From positions 42,561 through 106,560 of the forward strand of contig JAHOYV010000046.1 in NCBI GenBank assembly GCA_019038745.1: a stretch of 64,000 nt of DNA, written 5' to 3'. This DNA is from Gemmatimonadales bacterium. Lineage in GTDB: Bacteria; Krumholzibacteriota; Krumholzibacteriia; LZORAL124-64-63. This document shows, piece after piece, positions 61,411-64,000 of this stretch. The position numbers and the translations under genes are program-made. The notes below the pieces were generated by a model that saw only the letters and a program-made list of their open reading frames with translations, did not search any database and was not told the DNA's origin. The first letter of the stretch is position 1. Each line of letters starts with the position of its first letter.

Positions 61411-62946
61411 TCACTGGCCTATTACCACCGTACCGAATGGAGCATCGATGAGAGTGCGCGTCGTAATTGTCCCCGTCCAATTCGAGGCCCCCGGTTTGAT
61501 GCGAAGTTTGGTGTCATCGGTTATTGCACCCAAAGCGATACTCATGAGGTGGAACGGGTCGTCATGACCGCCAAACCCGGAGCCCCGCCTGTTGAAATCG
61601 ATCCAGAAGCCGTCAATACATTTGAGTGATTCCCAATCGATACCTGGTGTGGTGTCGATAAGAGTATAGGTTTCGGAGGCCACTTCTCCTGCAGCATCCA
61701 TGTCGGCAACCCTTTGGTTGAAAAGAACAACAACGTTAAAGCCGTCTTCACGCTGGCGTATCATGGTGCTGGTGCCGGGGAGTGCGCCGTTTTTTGAGCC
61801 GGTTTCAGCGCTGGATATGACCGCACCACGCGGCACACTATAATGATCGAGAAACGTGAGCAATGGAGCTGCGCTTCCGACAAGATTTCCTTCGCCGGTT
61901 TTGACTTCCATGACCATGCTCCCATAGGGACAATAGCAGACTAGATTCAGGATATATAAACTTGTGCAGAGACCAGAAGATAAATATAGAGGCTCCCGAG
62001 GACTCTGATCAGGTCTTAAAGCTTCACCGAAGATGATTTCGGTTGAAGGTACCCACATCTCAGGAATGTATACGCGTTGATTAATCGCGTCGGTGTGTTG
62101 TTGGCCGGTCTCCTGCTCAATGATCAACGACAGTAGCATGTATCCGTAATTGGAATAATTATCGCAGTAGCAGAGTGAGTCCGTTCCCACGATGGCTCCC
62201 GTGCACTTGTCTTCAAAGTTAAAATCACATCTGGGTGGCAGATTTCCCGGATCAAATTGAAGCGAATCGCTCATCATGTAGCGGACGATTTCTTCACGGC
62301 TCGGGGGGGATTCAGGATAGCTGCCGACGGCGTAGCCAATCTCAAGCATTTTCGAATGGTCAAAGGGACAAAATTTCAATCCTCTATCCCACCCACCCTC
62401 ATGGTTCATTAGATCTCCGACCCTGATGTCGGCCAAACGGGCATCACCGTAATCTCCATCGTAGGGGTAATACTCACTGGATGGGAAACGGGCATCGAGA
62501 AGGCGTCGTTCGCCCGCCGGTGACTCTTGTTCCATGTCAAAAACAAAATCAGTGAAGGCTAGAATACCATCGGCCACCAGATAGCGAATGACCGCGGCGG
62601 TATGTGGCTTTTCGACGCTCGCCAGGCGCATGATGGTATTTTCCGGCAGCGGATCGGTTTGGTTGAACGCATACCCGAATCCACGCTGGTAAACAATACA
62701 ACCGTCCTTCGAAATGCCCAGGATTCCGGCTTGGAGGCCGTGAGTTCCCATGAAGCTCTGCATCGCAGCATCGAAAACTGCAAGTTCCTGCACTTCAACG
62801 CCGGTCACGGGCAGGATTGCATTTGCTGTCTTTGTTTGGAAACACACGGTCGCGCAGAGAATAAGCACAAGGAATACTGGCTTCATCAGTCTCAGTAAGG
62901 CTCTAGCAGTAAAGTGGTATGAAAATGTTGCAGGTTCCTTTCTCAT
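61411..62946 (-). CDS. Secreted serine beta-lactamase/esterase-family hydrolase
   Basis: A 511-residue exported hydrolase. The signal region LMKPVFLVLILCATVCFQ follows ATG 62946, itself after GGGGGGAA. The class C-type nucleophile motif is SVEK in RLASVEKPHTAAVIRYL (SxxK), and the tyrosine motif is YSN in CDNYSNYGYMLLSLI (YxN). Such proteins cleave peptides or esters, and not necessarily beta-lactams. Extra cysteines before the YxN motif (CDFNFEDKC, CYCD) suggest disulfides. A 55-bp repeat shared with the 57163-57786 gene lies 131 bp upstream. Confidence 0.85.
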   Translation of the reverse strand: MRKEPATFSYHFTARALLRLMKPVFLVLILCATVCFQTKTANAILPVTGVEVQELAVFDAAMQSFMGTHGLQAGILGISKDGCIVYQRGFGYAFNQTDPLPENTIMRLASVEKPHTAAVIRYLVADGILAFTDFVFDMEQESPAGERRLLDARFPSSEYYPYDGDYGDARLADIRVGDLMNHEGGWDRGLKFCPFDHSKMLEIGYAVGSYPESPPSREEIVRYMMSDSLQFDPGNLPPRCDFNFEDKCTGAIVGTDSLCYCDNYSNYGYMLLSLIIEQETGQQHTDAINQRVYIPEMWVPSTEIIFGEALRPDQSPREPLYLSSGLCTSLYILNLVCYCPYGSMVMEVKTGEGNLVGSAAPLLTFLDHYSVPRGAVISSAETGSKNGALPGTSTMIRQREDGFNVVVLFNQRVADMDAAGEVASETYTLIDTTPGIDWESLKCIDGFWIDFNRRGSGFGGHDDPFHLMSIALGAITDDTKLRIKPGASNWTGTITTRTLIDAPFGTVVIGQ

Positions 62947-63076
62947 GATTCCCCCCGAATTCATTTTTGAGAAAAGTTTTTTTACCCCCGCGAGTTCAAT
63001 TTAATTCATCCCTCTAGTCCACCATTGTGGCTACGTTCAGAACAGCATAGCACAAATGGACCTTGATTCCAATCAA

Positions 63077-63131
63077 TCGATGAACACGGATCGGTTGGCG
63101 TTTCGTACGGGTGGTATAAATGGTACGGACA
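63077..63131 (-). repeat. Dispersed upstream element, copy B
   Basis: Matches copy A at 57928-57982 (45 of 55 positions; first 16 identical). It lies 131 bp upstream of the beta-lactamase-like gene and is followed on the minus strand by TTGTGCTATGCT (63055-63044), similar to the TTTTGCTAAGGT after copy A, about 100 bp before the start codon. Confidence 0.65.
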
Positions 63132-63228
63132 GGCTGGTGTTATGCTACAATTTGTCGGATGGAATAAAGGGTAGGGAAAAAAGTAAGTCCTATTGGCCCG
63201 ACTGCGCACAATCAAACGAAAAGAGAAA

Positions 63229-63687
63229 ATGATGTTGGTTCCGAAAAAGCTAAATTTTGTGTGTATGGTGCATGTCGTCATCGTGATCTCAATGCTGTTT
63301 GCGACCATGGTTTGGGCTGCGGATTTAGACGGCGACGGAATCGAGGACGCATGGGACAACTGCCCCATACATTGGAACGCTGATCAAATGGACATGGACG
63401 CCGATGGCGTCGGAGACCTGTGCGACAATTGTCCGGGGACCCCCAATTCGGATCAAATGGACACTGACGGCGATGAAGTCGGCGACGCCTGCGATTTCGG
63501 GGATTTCGTTCCCTGTGACGCCGACCTGAACGGAGACGGGTATGTGAATCTCATTGATATAGGCATGTTCGCCGGCGATTATTTCTCCGGGACCGTTCCG
63601 GCCCGATCGGACTTTGATGGTGATGGTTATATGACCGTCCTTGATGTGAAACTATTGGCTTCCGCTTTTGGTACTGCGGGCTGTTAG
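63229..63687 (+). CDS. Exported calcium-binding protein (TSP3 and dockerin-like repeats)
   Basis: A 152-residue exported protein. Signal segment: [17 protein letters not shown]. Two thrombospondin type 3-like repeats follow ([48 protein letters not shown]). A C-terminal pair of dockerin-like EF-hand loops completes it ([41 protein letters not shown]). The aspartate pattern DxDxDGxxD indicates calcium binding. Dockerin-like modules attach partners or act as structure in secreted proteins of many bacteria. ATG 63229 or 63232 is used; the ribosome site is AAAAGAGAAA. It diverges from the beta-lactamase-like gene. Confidence 0.8.
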   Translation: MMLVPKKLNFVCMVHVVIVISMLFATMVWAADLDGDGIEDAWDNCPIHWNADQMDMDADGVGDLCDNCPGTPNSDQMDTDGDEVGDACDFGDFVPCDADLNGDGYVNLIDIGMFAGDYFSGTVPARSDFDGDGYMTVLDVKLLASAFGTAGC

Positions 63688-64000
63688 GGCACTGAACCCC
63701 GATCCTGGGTCAATCGCACGAATATTCAGGCAGCCGAGAGGTGTTGTCTGGTTGTTGGACAAACTCACTTCGCCGCGGGAAAAGAGGGCCTACTCGTTTG
63801 GCGATGAAACCCACCGCCACCATTTTTCAATCCTAAACTTCACTGGGCGGGGTTGTGCCTTCCAGAAGATGCTCTGCAAGCGAGCTGTTGCATACTGGTA
63901 TTTGCTACGGATGGATTAAGTTTTTTAATTATAAAAAGTCACTTTTGAACCGCCCCGGGTTCTCCGGAGACCTCGTTACTTGAGTCCGACCACCTCAGCC
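63688..64000. other. Right end of window, no supported gene
   Basis: I see no coding sequence with family character in these 313 bp. On the minus strand the last 25 bases could be the end of a gene reading AEVVGLK then stop (63976-63978), but too little remains to judge. Confidence 0.3.

Noticed and set aside
63668..63919. 83-codon open frame after the TSP3/dockerin gene
   Set aside because: No ribosome site, overlaps the end of a supported gene and has no recognisable protein features.
63976..64000. Possible C-terminus of a minus-strand gene (AEVVGLK then stop)
   Set aside because: Only eight codons are in the window, so it cannot be supported.
1..64000. CRISPR array, insertion sequence, tRNA or rRNA genes
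   Set aside because: I looked in every gap for regular spacers, transposase motifs, terminal repeats and tRNA-like cloverleaf segments and found none.

Overview
The window comes from a Gram-negative, outer-membrane-bearing bacterium. Evidence is a TonB-dependent receptor, small outer-membrane barrels, lipoproteins, Tat-exported ferredoxin subunits and many multiheme c-type cytochromes. Two secreted proteins end in the 'QNxPNPFNPMTVIR' type of C-terminal FlgD-like/sorting domain that is common in the FCB group and related candidate phyla (Krumholzibacteriota/Eisenbacteria-like lineages). The phylum is an inference from protein style. No rRNA or tRNA gene is visible. Most of the window is GC-rich with few gaps; the stretch from about 54.8 kb onward is visibly more AT-rich and dominated by secreted proteins.

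Region 1 (0-13 kb) is an electron-transfer region. A secreted 12-heme cytochrome and a convergent galE come first. Two paralogous membrane redox modules follow, facing each other. The + strand module is MarR regulator, Tat ferredoxin, NrfD-like membrane protein and 13-heme cytochrome. The - strand module is ArsR regulator, Tat ferredoxin, NrfD-like protein, a 48-residue membrane subunit and a second 13-heme cytochrome. Each has its own palindromic candidate operator. A small porin-like barrel and a small exported protein lie between them. By analogy with Hmc/Hme/Dsr-type complexes they should connect the menaquinone pool, periplasmic hemes and an unknown donor or acceptor.

Region 2 (13-54.7 kb) is mostly housekeeping and envelope functions. 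It holds an M16 protease, Ogt with a sodium:solute symporter, a hybrid sensor kinase, MsrA, Pcm, GuaA, a HAL2/CysQ-like phosphatase and two PAP2 phosphatases. It also holds two BaiN-type flavoproteins, a nitrilase-family protein, a duplicated-domain secreted protein, a PLP enzyme of the D-threonine aldolase/D-serine dehydratase fold and a glycine-tailed RRM protein. Further on are an ABC-F ATPase, a hotdog thioesterase, DUF3228, a hexapeptide acetyltransferase with a TonB receptor, ornithine aminotransferase, YgiQ, a translationally coupled M28 peptidase/tricorn protease pair, a CYTH enzyme, a CPA1 antiporter, a small barrel, a TPR lipoprotein and a D-Ala-D-Ala carboxypeptidase.

Region 3 (54.8-64 kb) is accessory. 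It starts with an acyltransferase-3 gene preceded by an 85-codon reading frame that carries one in-frame UGA followed by a SECIS-like hairpin. This is a candidate selenoprotein or a nonsense-interrupted gene, and it is the most intriguing item here. A YbaK-type deacylase follows, then a run of minus-strand secreted proteins: a Cys-rich hypothetical, an endonuclease/exonuclease/phosphatase-fold protein, a glycine-rich repeat protein, a FlgD-tailed protein and a serine beta-lactamase-like hydrolase. A calcium-binding TSP3/dockerin-like protein lies on the plus strand. Two of these genes share an upstream 55-bp repeat and a similar putative promoter about 100 bp before the start codon.
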